A stretch of 64,000 bases of DNA, from NCBI RefSeq assembly GCF_025399195.1, contig NW_026252148.1, positions 62,001-126,000 on the forward strand, read 5' to 3'. Both the position numbers and the translations under genes were made by a program. The notes beneath the pieces are model-generated. The model made no database searches, was not told the origin of the DNA, and saw only the letters and a program-made list of their open reading frames with translations. Positions 1-11,454 of this stretch are shown here, in pieces. The first letter of the stretch is position 1. Every line of letters begins with the position of its first letter. The stretch is from Umbelopsis ramanniana AG (taxonomy: Eukaryota > Mucoromycota > Umbelopsidomycetes > Umbelopsidales > Umbelopsidaceae).

Positions 1-869
1 AAGAGACTACAACACTAATTATGGGCGACCGCCACCTCCTTCCCAACCATATTCCCAACAAATGTACAATCCAGAAGCGCCTCTCACAGGTCCTTACAAT
101 GGAAATCAGATGCGACCACCTATGCCTGGTCCGCCATCAAACGTTTCTGCTGGAGGAAATTATGCTGGTCGGCCACAAGCACCTGCCAATGCTGCACCTA
201 TGGTATAAGATCGCCTTTTTTTTTTCAATTGACACCTTTATTATTGGATGATGTGTAGCTTATCAGTAATATGGTCTTTAGAGTCCAGAATCAAATCGGT
301 TGGAGCAAGCGCAAAAGGCTCAACAGGTATAAACCAGCTGGGCTGGATTCGATTATTCTCCACATTTCCCCAAGCTTGTCATTAATGGGCTTTTTGTTTT
401 CAGCTTTTGTCAATGATTGCGTCGGCGCAAGGTCATCAGCAGCCATCTCCACAGCAGCAACCTGTTGCACCGGTATACCAGCCTCAGCCTAGTGCTTCTT
501 TGGCAGGACAGGCGCAACCTGCGCAAGTACAACAGCTACTGAGCATGCTGGTAAGACTATTATGTTCGTAGGATAAAGGCAAGGAGGGTCACGTCATTAA
601 TTAATACATGTGTTTAGACTCAGGCCGTGAATCAACAGCAAGCTGCCGCACCCCCACCCATGCCTCAGCAGTCAGCTGCAGCTGTCTTGCAAGCAAATCC
701 TGCTCTCCAGCAGCTGGCGCAATTTCTTCAAAACCCTGCACTTCAGCAACAGCAACCCCCGACACAGCAGCATCCTTCTCAATCACCACAAAACATGTCC
801 CAACAGCAACCACCTGCTCACCATCCGCACCAAAACATTCCTCCGTATAATCCGTATTCACGGCAATGA
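1..869 (+). CDS. C-terminal part of a Q/P-rich protein (5' truncated)
   Basis: This is the 3' end of a gene that begins before the window. Four exons keep one frame: <1-202, 282-326, 404-550 and 618-869, with GT-AG introns of 79, 77 and 67 bp. About 214 residues are visible. They are dominated by Gln, Pro and Ala, and two related short helical-looking segments (QLLSMIASAQ and QLLSMLTQAV) are separated by a Q/P linker. The chain ends in a low-complexity tail finishing PYNPYSRQ. No folded domain is present in the visible part, so I do not name a family. Such tails are common in RNA-binding proteins and transcription co-regulators, and the paired LLSM segments could be self-association helices; both points are inference. 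The missing 5' part would decide. Confidence 0.7.
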
Positions 870-2093
870 GATGGGACGTCATGTTAGCGTGGGTACGACC
901 GTTTTGCAACAGCATGGTGGAAAGAAAAAGGTCAATAGTTCGATGTAGCATTGAGAATTCACGTTAAAACCAAATAATAAAATAAAATAAGAATACGCAA
1001 AGAATATTACACTTGGTTAACCAACAGATCATGATATGCTATCCTGACGTCCTCGAGCTAGTAATTAATATTCACTACGCCACCACCATCATGATGAAAA
1101 TTCCCTCATGGCGCTCAAGCTTCTTTCAGCAAGGATGCTATTATCACCTTTGGCGCAGATAATGGAAAGTGGCCACGAAACCGGTGTTTAAGTTAATTAC
1201 CACGGAAGTGTTCTGGATTAGACTCGGAGTGCAAGGAGGTGTGGATGTTCCGTTTCATTGTATTACATTAGCAGATTTTATCCAAATCCATGGAACCTAG
1301 CGAAATACACTCCGATGCTTGATCTTGTACGGCTGACTCCGTCAATTAATGCAAACACATAAAATTAATACACAGTGGGTAGTATGGCGATGTTGATTTG
1401 GCCATGGATAACTTGGGCGAAATTCGTAGTGGGGCATGGTCGAGCTAGTCGCTTCAGAGTCGGGACGGCGTTGTAGACGGTGCACTCAACTACGATCAGA
1501 GAGACTCAATAACTGCGCATGAAAGCCACAATCAGCCATTGGAATTGTAATTCACACAGTTGGCATACTTGGAAACGATACAAAACGGTTCAGCTCAATA
1601 CAGCGCTTGTCTTCATCATCGATGACACCTTTCTCTGAGCATTTAGACTTTTTTCGTGGTTGGCTGGGTGAGCACTGTACTTTATAATCTCAGTTACGGT
1701 GTGCAATGTTCTACTGGATGCGCCCAGACCAATTTATTTAAGAGCAACCATTTCGAAGTGCTGGTTTACAGCCGACTGGTCGCAGCCTCCGAGTTATTGT
1801 CTGTGCGCATCTTCTGTCACAGATAGGGTGGATGGAAACTCATTTACAAAACCACAGTCCTGCGCAAGAAATGTCGGGCTGGTGAGACAAACAGACTGCA
1901 AACAAAGCCGGGATGGTGGTCCCGCCCCCGCACTGTGAGCACACTTCCAGACGCCTCGAGGTGGATGATGGGCTTGCAGTCACGGCGTGAGACCAGGGAG
2001 TTTGCAAGCAAACGATAATAAATTCCATCATTGCATCCCTTTCATCTATTTTATTCTTTCTTTCTTTCTTCTTTCATACACTCGATCACCCAA
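870..2093. other. Intergenic, no gene recognised
   Basis: This 1.2 kb stretch separates the Q/P-rich gene from the membrane-anchored protein. Short open frames on both strands show no protein-like composition or family motif. The last 60 bases are a T/C-rich tract (2041-2085), which fits a 5' untranslated leader of the next gene. Confidence 0.5.
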
Positions 2094-2942
2094 ATGGTAT
2101 TATGGAACGCATTGATCACCCTGACCCTTGTAGCAGCCTTTTTGAACCCTGAAAGCGTCTATATGGCCACCTGCCAGCTACAGGTGGTCATAACGAATTT
2201 AATCGAGGAGGTGCGACTCAAAAAACGGTCGGTCGCCTCGGTGTTCCCTCAACTCCTTTTGGTGAGTGGAAGACTGATCGTACTTATGGTCCTGATTATA
2301 GCAAACTGCATTCTGGGAGAAACTATCAGTAAAACGGACAAGACAGTGACAACCACAGCCACAGCTATAAAGCAAGTCCAACAACTAGCACACCCTCTAC
2401 CGACGGAATCCATCCAGGCTGTTGTGGAGTCGGTGAAGGAGAAGATCGATATCCCAGGCATCCCAGCTTCGGATGATCATCATGACGGCATCATTGATCC
2501 GCCGCCAGTGGATACCCAGTCTATGGCATCTGGAACAGACGATACCCTCGAAAACACCTCTGAATGCAGTGAGAAAACAGAGCATGACGCTGCAGAACAA
2601 ATGCAGACTTCGGCGCTGAAGGGCGAAAACGGCAATTCCGATCGGACGGTTGTTGATCCACATGATATAAAGAACTCAGAACTACCCGTTCCGCTGGAAG
2701 GTATCAATCGGGTTGATCCGTCTAAAAATACGAGCGAAAATGTCACAGAGGCACAACAAGATGTTCCGCCCCAGCAACAGTCCAATAGTCAAATCAAACG
2801 CAGATCCTTATTACTACCGGAGTTGAAACCCCCAAGGCAATCGATGGAAAAGCCACGACGTAAGTTCTCTATTGTTCAACGAACCAACGAAACGTCAGAC
2901 TCCAAACCCAAAAGGCTACTTTCCATATTCAAAAAGCGCTAA
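2094..2942 (+). CDS. Unknown membrane-anchored protein, 282 aa
   Basis: This is a single uninterrupted frame. I chose the ATG at 2094 rather than an upstream in-frame ATG at 2031 because 2031-2093 encodes a Phe/Ser string read from the T/C-rich leader. Two hydrophobic segments lie at about residues 1-20 and 48-66. A long polar region rich in Ser, Thr, Glu and Asp follows (about 80-240). The C-terminal tail is basic and repeats an Arg/Lys-x-x-Ser pattern (RRSLLLPEL, RRKFSIVQ, KRLLSIFKKR). Such spacing is typical of AGC-type kinase sites, so the tail may be a phosphorylated cytoplasmic segment; that is inference. I do not recognise the family. Coding status rests on frame length and non-random composition. 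Confidence 0.5.
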   Translation: MVLWNALITLTLVAAFLNPESVYMATCQLQVVITNLIEEVRLKKRSVASVFPQLLLVSGRLIVLMVLIIANCILGETISKTDKTVTTTATAIKQVQQLAHPLPTESIQAVVESVKEKIDIPGIPASDDHHDGIIDPPPVDTQSMASGTDDTLENTSECSEKTEHDAAEQMQTSALKGENGNSDRTVVDPHDIKNSELPVPLEGINRVDPSKNTSENVTEAQQDVPPQQQSNSQIKRRSLLLPELKPPRQSMEKPRRKFSIVQRTNETSDSKPKRLLSIFKKR

Positions 2943-3288
2943 AAAAAAAAAAAGACCTCCCATTCTTGTAATCACTATTTCTTAACAATTATTCTTATTT
3001 GTCGCTTAGCGCATTTCTACACTCCACTACTTGTAGCCAGCGACAAAATGTATTAACGGATTTCTGTTGGGGAGAAATAAGATATAGATTTTTAAATGAA
3101 AATACACACAGACGAATCATCAACACACATGTATGATGAATGAAAAAGAAAACAGACGACAAATGTACAGTGACGATACTGCTCATGCAAAAAAGAAAGA
3201 GAAGGAATTGGATTTGGCGTGAGATGAGCGGAGAATTGAAAACAAGAATAGATGAATTAAATGGCATGGGATGGCATCAGTTGAGGGA
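2943..3288. other. Intergenic between convergent genes
   Basis: These 346 bases separate the stop codons of two convergent genes. They open with an A13 run directly after the stop of the upstream gene and are A/T-rich throughout, as expected for two 3' untranslated regions. No gene is seen. Confidence 0.5.
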
Positions 3289-4639
3289 TCATACATCCAC
3301 CGAAGCAGGTGTATGATTTTCAGACAACCTCTCTGAATTGGCTGAAGCGGTCGAATCGTGTCCTACCGAGTCTGTGCGTAGTATGGCAGCAGCGGAATGA
3401 CCATCGTTTAAGGTAGTGGTTTTGTAAAGTGGCGCACCATTGTCACACTCTTCTTCATTCATGATCGGTGTTTGCACGTCCCCGGATGATTCTGCTACGG
3501 TTGGCCCTTGCGGAGATTCTTGGGGATTCACCAATTGCTTCCTAGAGTTTATCAAAGCGAGTACCTGAATTTAGCGGGGAAACTAATTTAGTTTCATTGC
3601 AAAACGGGGATCACAAAAAAATTTTCTTTTTAATTATTACCTCGCTAGCTTCAACCGCGACGCTGGCCTCTAAATCAGCATACGTTCTGCAAAGTGGACA
3701 TAAGAATCCCGGATGGTTTTGTAGAAGAGGCCGGCAGCATTTGTAGTGGAAAGTGTGCGAACAAGGTGCGACAAACAGTGCTTGGAATGGAGCAATGGCA
3801 TACAAACAGATACAGCAATCCTCTATAGCAGCATTGTGATCGTTTTCGGCTGTGGATGATCCATTGGCCATCGCAGTGTCGAGTACGGTTACATTATTAG
3901 GTGGTGTTGTCAGATTTCTCAAGGATTGAAAGGTGTTTAAGCTACAGTGTTGAAAAATATCCATAAGTCATAGTAACATCGAATACACTAAATCCCCATC
4001 GACGTACCTATAGGGATTCATTTGTTGTTGCCATGATCGATTGAGTTCCAGACGCATTTTGACACATCGATATATCTCTACAATATTTCGATAGGCAGGA
4101 GATTGTGAATTAGTGTTTGGGGTTTCGTTATAAAGTAAACATTTTTTTCTCACCCTCTGTCCCGCCTTGATAATCCACACCGAGCTGAACAACGTCTCCA
4201 TCCTTCAACTGAAAGGGCCGTGACTCTGCGTTGGGAGGGCTAAGTCGAATATGATTGAGGAAGGTGCCTGAAGAAGATTTGGTATCTCTAATATAAAACT
4301 ACAATAAAAAAAATGATGGTTGGTTGGTGTCTCAAAGCAAGAAGAAATTGGGGGGTTTCTTACTTTGCCTTGCTCGGTCCATATTTCAGCGTGGCCTCGG
4401 CTGACAACTTTTGACTTGAAAGTTATTCTATTGGGTAAAAATATCTTGTCGGTAAAGCGACCAATCTTGAGAAGGGTATTATCCGGTACGTCGCGTTCAA
4501 TAACTCCAAATACAAGTGATCGAGTAGATTCCAGATGAGGTACGATACGAATATGAGGGGTCATTGCGGAGGTTGATCGCAAGGGAGATGAAGTAGACGT
4601 TGTCATAGGTGCTACAGCAGATCCCTCGGAAGCTGCCAT
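3289..4639 (-). CDS. DMA1: FHA-RING E3 ubiquitin ligase, Dma1/Dma2 (CHFR-like) family
   Basis: Five exons (4364-4639, 4154-4298, 4008-4077, 3641-3941, 3289-3564) join in frame to 355 aa. The FHA domain (about residues 40-140) shows the phosphothreonine-binding signature: a GR near its start, VSRGHAEI, and SSSGTFLNHIRLS. A C3H2C3 RING (about 207-253) carries CCICL, CSHTFHYKC and CPLC. This FHA-then-RING order is the hallmark of fungal Dma proteins, which act in the spindle-position and septation checkpoint and in septin control by ubiquitylating phosphorylated partners. The C-terminal 90 residues are a Ser/Glu-rich tail without a domain. The gene is head to head with the Ohr gene (233 bp between ATGs). 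The family assignment is strong; the choice between Dma1 and Dma2 roles cannot be read from the sequence. Confidence 0.9.
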
Positions 4640-4872
4640 GGAGGCGGCAGCAGAGAATCGTGGAATGGGGATAGGCGACGCCAGTTTTACGATGAGAAGG
4701 GGAGAATGGGGAAAGCTTGAAGAGGGAAGGCCAGCACTTTAAAGTCACAGCCAACCCAGAAAAAAAAAATGAATGGCCGCCACTCATTCAAAGTGTGGTG
4801 CGGTCACCCACATGACATCAATATTCACCACAGATCTTTGTTTTGGTGCTTCACCCCTTTTACCCTTCACTC

Positions 4873-5404
4873 ATGCTGCTGACTAGAACCTTTGTTCGTG
4901 CCTATACTTCCGCTGCCATCAAGCCTTTGTACACTGCCCAAGCTACCGCGGTAGGTGGTAGACAAGGTCATGTCAAATCCAGTGATGGTAAGTTCATAAA
5001 AAAATGACAATCATTACCACCCCCAGGTCACACCGTGCTCACACACATGATCCATAGGTGTATTGGACTTGCAGCTGGCCATGCCCAAGTCGCTTGGAGG
5101 ATCTGGTGAGGCAGGCAAGACCAACCCCGAACAACTGTTTGCCGCTGGTTACAGTGCTTGCTTCCAAGGCGCCATGGGTCTCGTGGCTAGCAAAATGAAA
5201 GTATCAGGTTCGACCAAGGTGACTGCCCTCGTTCATATCGGTCAAGACGCCAGCAAGAGTTTAGGATTGGCGGTTGAGCTTCAGGTTGAATCCTCTGATA
5301 TTCAAAAGGCGGATTTGCAAAAAATCGTTGAAGGCGCTCACAAGGTGTGCCCTTACTCTCGCGCCACTCGCGATAACATTGAGGTCAAATTGACAGTAAT
5401 GTAG
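4873..5404 (+). CDS. ohr: Organic hydroperoxide resistance protein (Ohr/OsmC), mitochondrial leader
   Basis: Two exons (4873-4987, 5058-5404) give 153 aa. The first 25 or so residues (MLLTRTFVRAYTSAAIKPLY) are basic, hydroxylated and free of acidic residues, like a mitochondrial presequence. The mature part is a full Ohr: the peroxidatic cysteine in AAGYSACFQGA and the resolving cysteine in HKVCPYSRATR are both present. Ohr enzymes reduce organic and fatty-acid hydroperoxides, using lipoylated partner proteins as reductant; mitochondria hold such lipoyl proteins, which fits the leader. Ohr is mainly bacterial and has a patchy fungal distribution usually explained by transfer. Here it carries a typical short intron at the leader/enzyme boundary, so it is fully domesticated. 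Confidence 0.93.
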
Positions 5405-6266
5405 TCACCCAAATGTCTATGTATGTTTGGCAAATAAAATGCTGTCTATCACAACGCTTGAACGTTGTAACCGTGGGGTGCACGGGTACACCACGGTTTA
5501 AGACCCGATCACACCTTGCAACGTGATGCACGTCTGTCAATTGTTTCGCTGTGAAGGTTGTAACCGCGCAATTTTGAGTGATCTGTGTTTGATTGAGAAG
5601 GGATGGTAAACCTTTCGCTAAGCAACGTAACAATTTCAACTATCCCTCTCACAAAACAAGTGTGACATTCAGCAGATTTTTTGCACGGTTCAGATAGACG
5701 CTCACTTAGCATACAACATGGGCAATAGGTAAATGAAGACCGCTTAATAAAAAGTGCAAAAGGACTTTGGAAATTTTGGTTTCCCGTACCTCAGACACCA
5801 ATCCTAAAAAGAGCGCTACTCCATTTACCCCTGCGTCGCCAAGTTTTGACAAATGCTGTGTGGGTCAAAAGCAGTCTCTGACTTGCGAATACCTTGCGTT
5901 TTAACTGCGCTTGCTTACGGACTTAAGCGAATCCATCTATAGAAAACCACTTTCTTTGAGTGTACGACTTTCTCTAATGTCAACTGTATCATCGCAATAG
6001 TGTGCACTTTCCAAACTCTATTAAAGTATTAGCTTTCATCTGGTCAGTGACCGACACTTACTTATGTCTCACATATCATACAATGTGCTGTTTTCGACCT
6101 GTACCTTTTACTTTCTGTACTGAGATTGCAAGGCACAGTGCCGTGGGAGGTCTGTGCGCGAAATTCGCGGAGCTTAGCCGGGTGTGAGTCAACTTTTTGG
6201 TCAATTTCTGTCAGTTAAAAAAATATCAGATCTCCTCACCTTAAGACCGAAGCTCCTCGGCACGCA
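5405..6266. other. Intergenic, no gene recognised
   Basis: This 862 bp gap lies between the Ohr and MTHFS genes, both on the + strand. It contains an inverted repeat at about 5468-5502 (AACCGTGG, a 14-nt spacer, CCACGGTT) just downstream of the Ohr stop. No open frame with protein-like composition is present. Confidence 0.45.
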
Positions 6267-7109
6267 ATGGCAGCAGTTAAGACATTGAAAAAAGCATTAC
6301 GGAAAGAACTTGCTGGACGGCTCAAATTAGTGACCAGCGAGGTTACTCAAAAAGAATGTAATGTCTCCTACGACGGTGGCAATCGTTCTGCTTTTCATCT
6401 CGATCTGACTACAACTTTTTTCATCCACAGCAAAAATTGTCACAGAAAAGCTACTGGGCTCGAATGAATATCGAAACAGTAAGAGTGTCAGTGTGTACAT
6501 ATCCATGGACGGAGAAATCAATACACGAGAGGTCATCCGCAACATTTTTGATACACGTAAAGGCTTTTCTCCAGTAAAAAATTTCTTTACACCACGGATC
6601 GCAAATACTAACAATCTCGCCTATAGAAAAAGCTTGCTATGTACCGCGGTTCATGGGATCAGCAACCATGACAATGGTGAAACTCAATTCTTGGGAGGAC
6701 TTTCTGAGTCTACCAGTCAATAATTGGAACATCCCTGAACCTCCAGCGGACCAGGTCCGAGAAGACGCTTTGGATAAACAGGGTCTGGACTTGATCATTG
6801 TTCCGGGAGTAGGCTTTGATGTCGCAGGAAATAGAATAGGCCACGGCAGAGGGTATGTTTAATTTTTAGAAATTCATTCATTGTAGAAGTCTACGTACGA
6901 CTCACCCATTGGATGGTTTCATTAGGTACTATGACCGGTACATGCAACAATGTGAAGAGTGGGCGGCAAACAACAACCGACAGCCACCCAAGACAGTTGC
7001 ACTTGCGCTTCGAGAGCAGATAGTGGAGGTTGGCCGAATTCCACTGGAACCAACTGACCGCAAACCAGATGTTATATTAACACCTGATGAAGAGATTCGA
7101 GCCAAATAA
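6267..7109 (+). CDS. FAU1: 5-formyltetrahydrofolate cyclo-ligase (MTHFS)
   Basis: Four exons (6267-6357, 6431-6556, 6627-6852, 6926-7109) join to 208 aa, the usual length for this enzyme. The enzyme converts 5-formyl-THF to 5,10-methenyl-THF with ATP, salvaging the folate storage form. Family landmarks are the N-terminal KALRKEL helix, YISMDGEINTREV, the PRFMGSATMTMVKL segment, the IIVPGVGFD loop, and GHGRGYYDRYM with the conserved Gly/Arg/Tyr residues, where an intron splits a Gly codon. The C-terminus is KPDVILTPDEEI, as expected. The gene is convergent with SEC24, with 263 bp between stops. Confidence 0.93.
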
Positions 7110-7372
7110 ATCACAGGAAAATTTCAATTCAACTAATTCGTATTTTAATGGGGGATGGGGATCAGGAAATACTATGTTATTTTTTGCAATGGAAGCGATA
7201 CTGTATCTGAGTCAATTCAATTTTTTTCTGGTGGGGGTTTTCTTTTTAGGTCGATCGACATTCGTTCGGAATGAAGCGTGGAGCCGTTCCAATCTCCAAC
7301 ATTAAAACGCACTAATCGGCTGTCACTATCTATTGCCTTCTGTTATATTTTTTGTATCGGTTTTGGCTGAAA

Positions 7373-10300
7373 TTAGAAAGATCCCGATGAGACCTAATAA
7401 AAGAAAAGGAGTTAAAAGGAGTTTCTTGGGCCAAGTCATGGTCTAATTTTGTCTTGATCTCCAACTTACTCTGTCCTTGAGGAGCTGCAATAACTGTGGG
7501 TAACTCAAGACATTGTCTGTTCGATCCTCAATGAGATGTGACAAGAACCAGAGACGCAAAGCAGGCTCTCCATCTTCTTTGACCAAGTACAGCTGAGGGT
7601 AGTAGTTGCCACGACGCATCTCGCGAATTTTTCCAATGATCATGTTGACCTTTTGGTTGAAAGGGTTTTCTAAGCTGGGCAAAGTGATCTGAGAGTGGTG
7701 GATGTGTGAGCATCATGAAAAAGTCATCGGAATAGGAAAAAGCATTTGGTTCTTACCTTGCCGCCACGTAGTCCCTCATAAGACTTAACGTCAAAGAGGT
7801 CCAAGCACAACTGTGGGACCACGCCCCGACCCACCCAAATGTAAATGTTCTGGCCGTTTTCTAACAGATAGCATCCGTGAGGCTCAAGCTTTTCTCCAGA
7901 GAGGTTGAGTCTTGGAGGAAGAACAACGCCGTTTTCACCAACTTCACCTGCTTCATTGGGCATGTTGTGCAACGAGTATAAAGTAGGATATATGTACGGT
8001 ATAAGCAACTGTACTGGCATGGTTTTCAAAAGATTCATGGCGTTCGATCTCAAGTCCGTAGGTATTTGCGAGCTTTGTCGTAGACCATCCTAGTAAAATT
8101 AAAAACAGCATGGTCAATGGCAGTGACCTATGATTTCAAAATCCTAGCGTCCGACTTACATGTTTCAACAGTCCAAGGGTGAGAGCAGGCAGTAACTTGA
8201 GATTGTCACTTATGGTCAGTTGCGGGGTAGAACCGGAGCCAGAGCCAAGGATATGGGTCTTGTAAACACCAAGCATATCAACGACCTTATTGACAATAGC
8301 ATCTCGAGCATCATCCAACTTGGTTGTCAAGCCACGCTCCACAGCTGCCATGCAAATTGATAAGTACACGCCGACTCTCCTCATTGCATATACCAAAGAT
8401 TTCTTACCCTTATTAGCCAAGAAGGTAGCCATTGCATATTGGTCGACGCTGCCGTAAAGCTCAGACATAGAGCTTGTAACAGGGAGGCAGGTTGTAAGAA
8501 CACGGATACGGCGTTCACCATGACAAGTTGAGTGCAACAACGCAGTTTGGAAACAGACAGTGGATGTCTTAATATCGTCCTCAATACCAACTTCAACGCA
8601 GTACGATTGATCGCGAGGCACGTTGGGCAGAGCCAAAAGATCGGTGGATCGTACAAAGAAGTTTCCATGGTACGATGTCATACGAATACCCTTGGATGCA
8701 CGAATTCGAATAACAGCCTCCATACCAACTTGTTCAGCCAACAACTCCGAGAATTCATGAGCAAACTTGAGAGCATCTTCAGTTCGTGCAGCGTTGAATC
8801 CAGGATAGAAATAGGTTTGACCGGCGGTATATCTGGGCAAACAGCCTATGAAAAAAAAAAACAAGGGGTTTGGTTAGAGTGTCTCATTGTATCATTCCCA
8901 TCCAGGCCGTATACTTACTCAATGTAGCGACGTCAGAGTATTGACCACCGAAAATGAGCATATCACATGCCACTTGAGATCTTGAGCAATCAACAGCAAA
9001 TGACTTGTAGAAAGGTGATGCAGCATTCAACAATGTGGTCTCCTTGGCAGTGCCAAGCAATTTGACATCCTCTCGAGGTTTGAGAGCACCGGTGCCAACA
9101 TTAGGCAAGGTAGATTGCAAGCAGATAATTTTGCCACCGCTTATGCTCTGAGAATGAATTGAGTTAATGATCTCCCCAACTTTTCCCAATACATGACTGA
9201 AACACTTACAACAAGCTTGAAGGCAGCTTGCAAAGCTGAGCCTGCAGCATTCTTAATATTAGTCGTGTCCTTGAACATGTCGGGCAACTTTTCCAAAAAG
9301 GATTCGATAACCGGGCGGCTTTCAGTCAAATTCACCAAAAGATCAGTTGGCGCAGGTAAAAAGACATCATCGATTTCGGAAACCAACAGCATTTGAGGCT
9401 CAGTGAGGGATGAATTAAAGTTATAAAAGTGCAATGAGCTATCGACAGTGATAAAGGCAACCTTAGTACGGTTCTCTTCATTTGGTATGCGATCCAAGGA
9501 ATCCAAAATCGTTCTGGCAGCAGTGGCGACCATGCCAGAGTGTACGGCGGAGTACGATACATCGATGACAAACACGTATGCGGGTGGTTGCGGTGGACGA
9601 ACCATGTACTCTGTTGGAGCGACAAATTCCACGCATCCATAATTCAATTCAGCACGCTTCCATCGATCGGCAGGCTGTGATGTGATAGCATCTCTGTCAA
9701 AGGCGGATGGAACTGACATGGGAGGTTGAGCAAAAGGGTTTGCATGACAAAATGATCAGTTTGCAGCACTCACCTTCGTTCAGAAGGAAACACATGTTAC
9801 ATTTCCAGCGTTGGCCACCCTCAACAAAGGTAACAAACGGATTGATGTAGGTACGGCAGCGTCTACAACGGGCAATCACTGTATCCGATACAACAGGCAC
9901 AGGTTCCTATTGTGCGACGTAAGAAAACAAACAAGCGGGTTAAAATGTGTGGGATCTGGTCACCACGGTAACTGTCTAACTTACATCACCATCCTTAAGG
10001 GTTCGATAGGGAGCAATCACAAGTGCCAAAGGAAGTCTGGATTTCTTGAGCAATGCCTCAGTAGCTGGAATAGCATTGATGGTGGAACGTTGATAGGATG
10101 GATCAGAGTTGGCAGAGGGTGATGACGTTATGGAAGCCTATTCAAGAAAAGGCGGGTTAGGTGTGTAGAAGATGAAAGGTACGCCAACTAACGAAACTCA
10201 CATTGGGAGGCAAATTAATGGTAGGAGGTTGGTTATACAGATCCTGAATCTGTGGTGGAATACCCATCAACGACACAGACTGGATTTGCCCAGCTGGCTG

Positions 10301-11170
10301 CTTCAAAAAATAAAAAAGGGTCAGACACGGAAACACCTCTCAGAACACACACAAAGCAAGCTTTACCTGTGCTCCTCCTGCAAAGCCCATATTGCTGAAT
10401 TGATTGGTCATATTAGCAACAGGCGCTTGATAAGGCTGCTGCTGTCCGGGTTGCGGTGCTCCTGGCTGTTGCTGTTGTCCATACCCTGGTGATAAAGGAG
10501 CTGGCGCACCTTGTTGACCAGTTTGTGAGCCAGGAACAAAGTATTGAGCAGATGAAGCAGCAGGGTTTGAGGGCGCTTGATACTGCTGATCATAAGACTG
10601 AGCAGGACTAGGCTGGTCCAAATATGCTTGAGTGATTTGCTGTGGATACATACGCTTGCGACGCTGATGCTCTGCTTGAGACATATGAGAGCTAGTAGGC
10701 GACTGAGGCCCATCAGGCAAAGATGCAGACGAATATGAAGGAGTCGGCGCAAGGTTGGCGGGTGGGTTTGCCGCTTGAGCGACAGGGCTCTGGGGCGGCA
10801 GCTGACTACCTTGCTGAATGGGCCTAATGGTCTGTGGAGATGCAGATCGGTCGTGTGGCATGGGAGGTCGCATACCGGGTGAAAATGGAGGGCGCACTCC
10901 AGCTGCGTTGGGAGGAATGCCATTGTACCCGTTCTGACCTGAACTAGGTCGCGGCGGTGGTTGGAAGCCTTGCTGGTTGGGTGGGAATTGAGGTCTCATA
11001 GGGCTGCCTGGTGGAGGTGGAGTACCAGCTGGTCGAAAGGCGGGATTAGGTGGTGGTGTGCCTGTTGGACGATAGCCCATAGGAGGTCTCGGACCGGGTG
11101 AGCGATTACCATTGGGATCGATTTGCATAGGTGGCCTTTGAGCCTGAAACGGTGGGGGTTGCTGAGCCAT
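7373..11170 (-). CDS. SEC24: COPII coat cargo adaptor Sec24
   Basis: Eleven exons join in frame: 10367-11170, 10202-10300, 9985-10137, 9774-9906, 9210-9712, 8919-9147, 8408-8845, 8160-8344, 7757-8089, 7470-7688 and 7373-7393, giving about 1038 aa. Sec24 pairs with Sec23 and selects cargo for ER-to-Golgi vesicles. The first 270 residues are a Pro/Gln-rich disordered tail typical of fungal Sec24. Then come the zinc finger (CRRC then CNMC), the trunk ([15 protein letters not shown]), the beta-barrel start [18 protein letters not shown], the helical domain, and the gelsolin-like end ([10 protein letters not shown]). One intron (8345-8407) is 63 bp with no in-frame stop, so it could be mistaken for coding sequence. 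The last coding exon is only 21 nt; without that splice the frame would stop at 7443 instead, and both ends are plausible. The gene is divergent from DBP3. Confidence 0.95.
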
Positions 11171-11454
11171 GAGCACGCGTGTTTATAGATCCAAGTAGCG
11201 TATACAGATGCCAAAGCCAAATGATCCAACTGATTCTGTTGTAGAACGTTATCAATCAGCGAGCGATGGTCAGTGAGATGCAGATGATATGCTGGCTCCA
11301 AAACGTGGAGGTCTGTCTTTTGCGTCAGCTAACCAATTAGAACGCACCTACGTTTTGCTGGGTAAATCAAGCGAGACTGTCTTTTTTCCATCGAACTTTT
11401 TTCTTTTTTTTTTTTTTTTCTTCACCCGATAACGTTTAAGCTTTGTTTCCAACC
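11171..11454. promoter_or_regulatory. Shared SEC24/DBP3 intergenic promoter
   Basis: These 284 bp separate the start codons of two divergently transcribed housekeeping genes. A run of T residues with few interruptions (about 11395-11420) lies just upstream of DBP3, a common nucleosome-depleting element in fungal promoters. No TATA box is evident. Confidence 0.5.

Noticed and set aside
8345-8407. Extra 21 residues in SEC24 from an in-frame 63-bp segment
   Set aside because: It has canonical intron ends, and removing it restores the conserved LANKAVERGL junction.
10408-10923. 171-codon frame overlapping the SEC24 N-terminal exon in another frame
   Set aside because: Shadow of the Pro/Gln repeat-rich sense frame.
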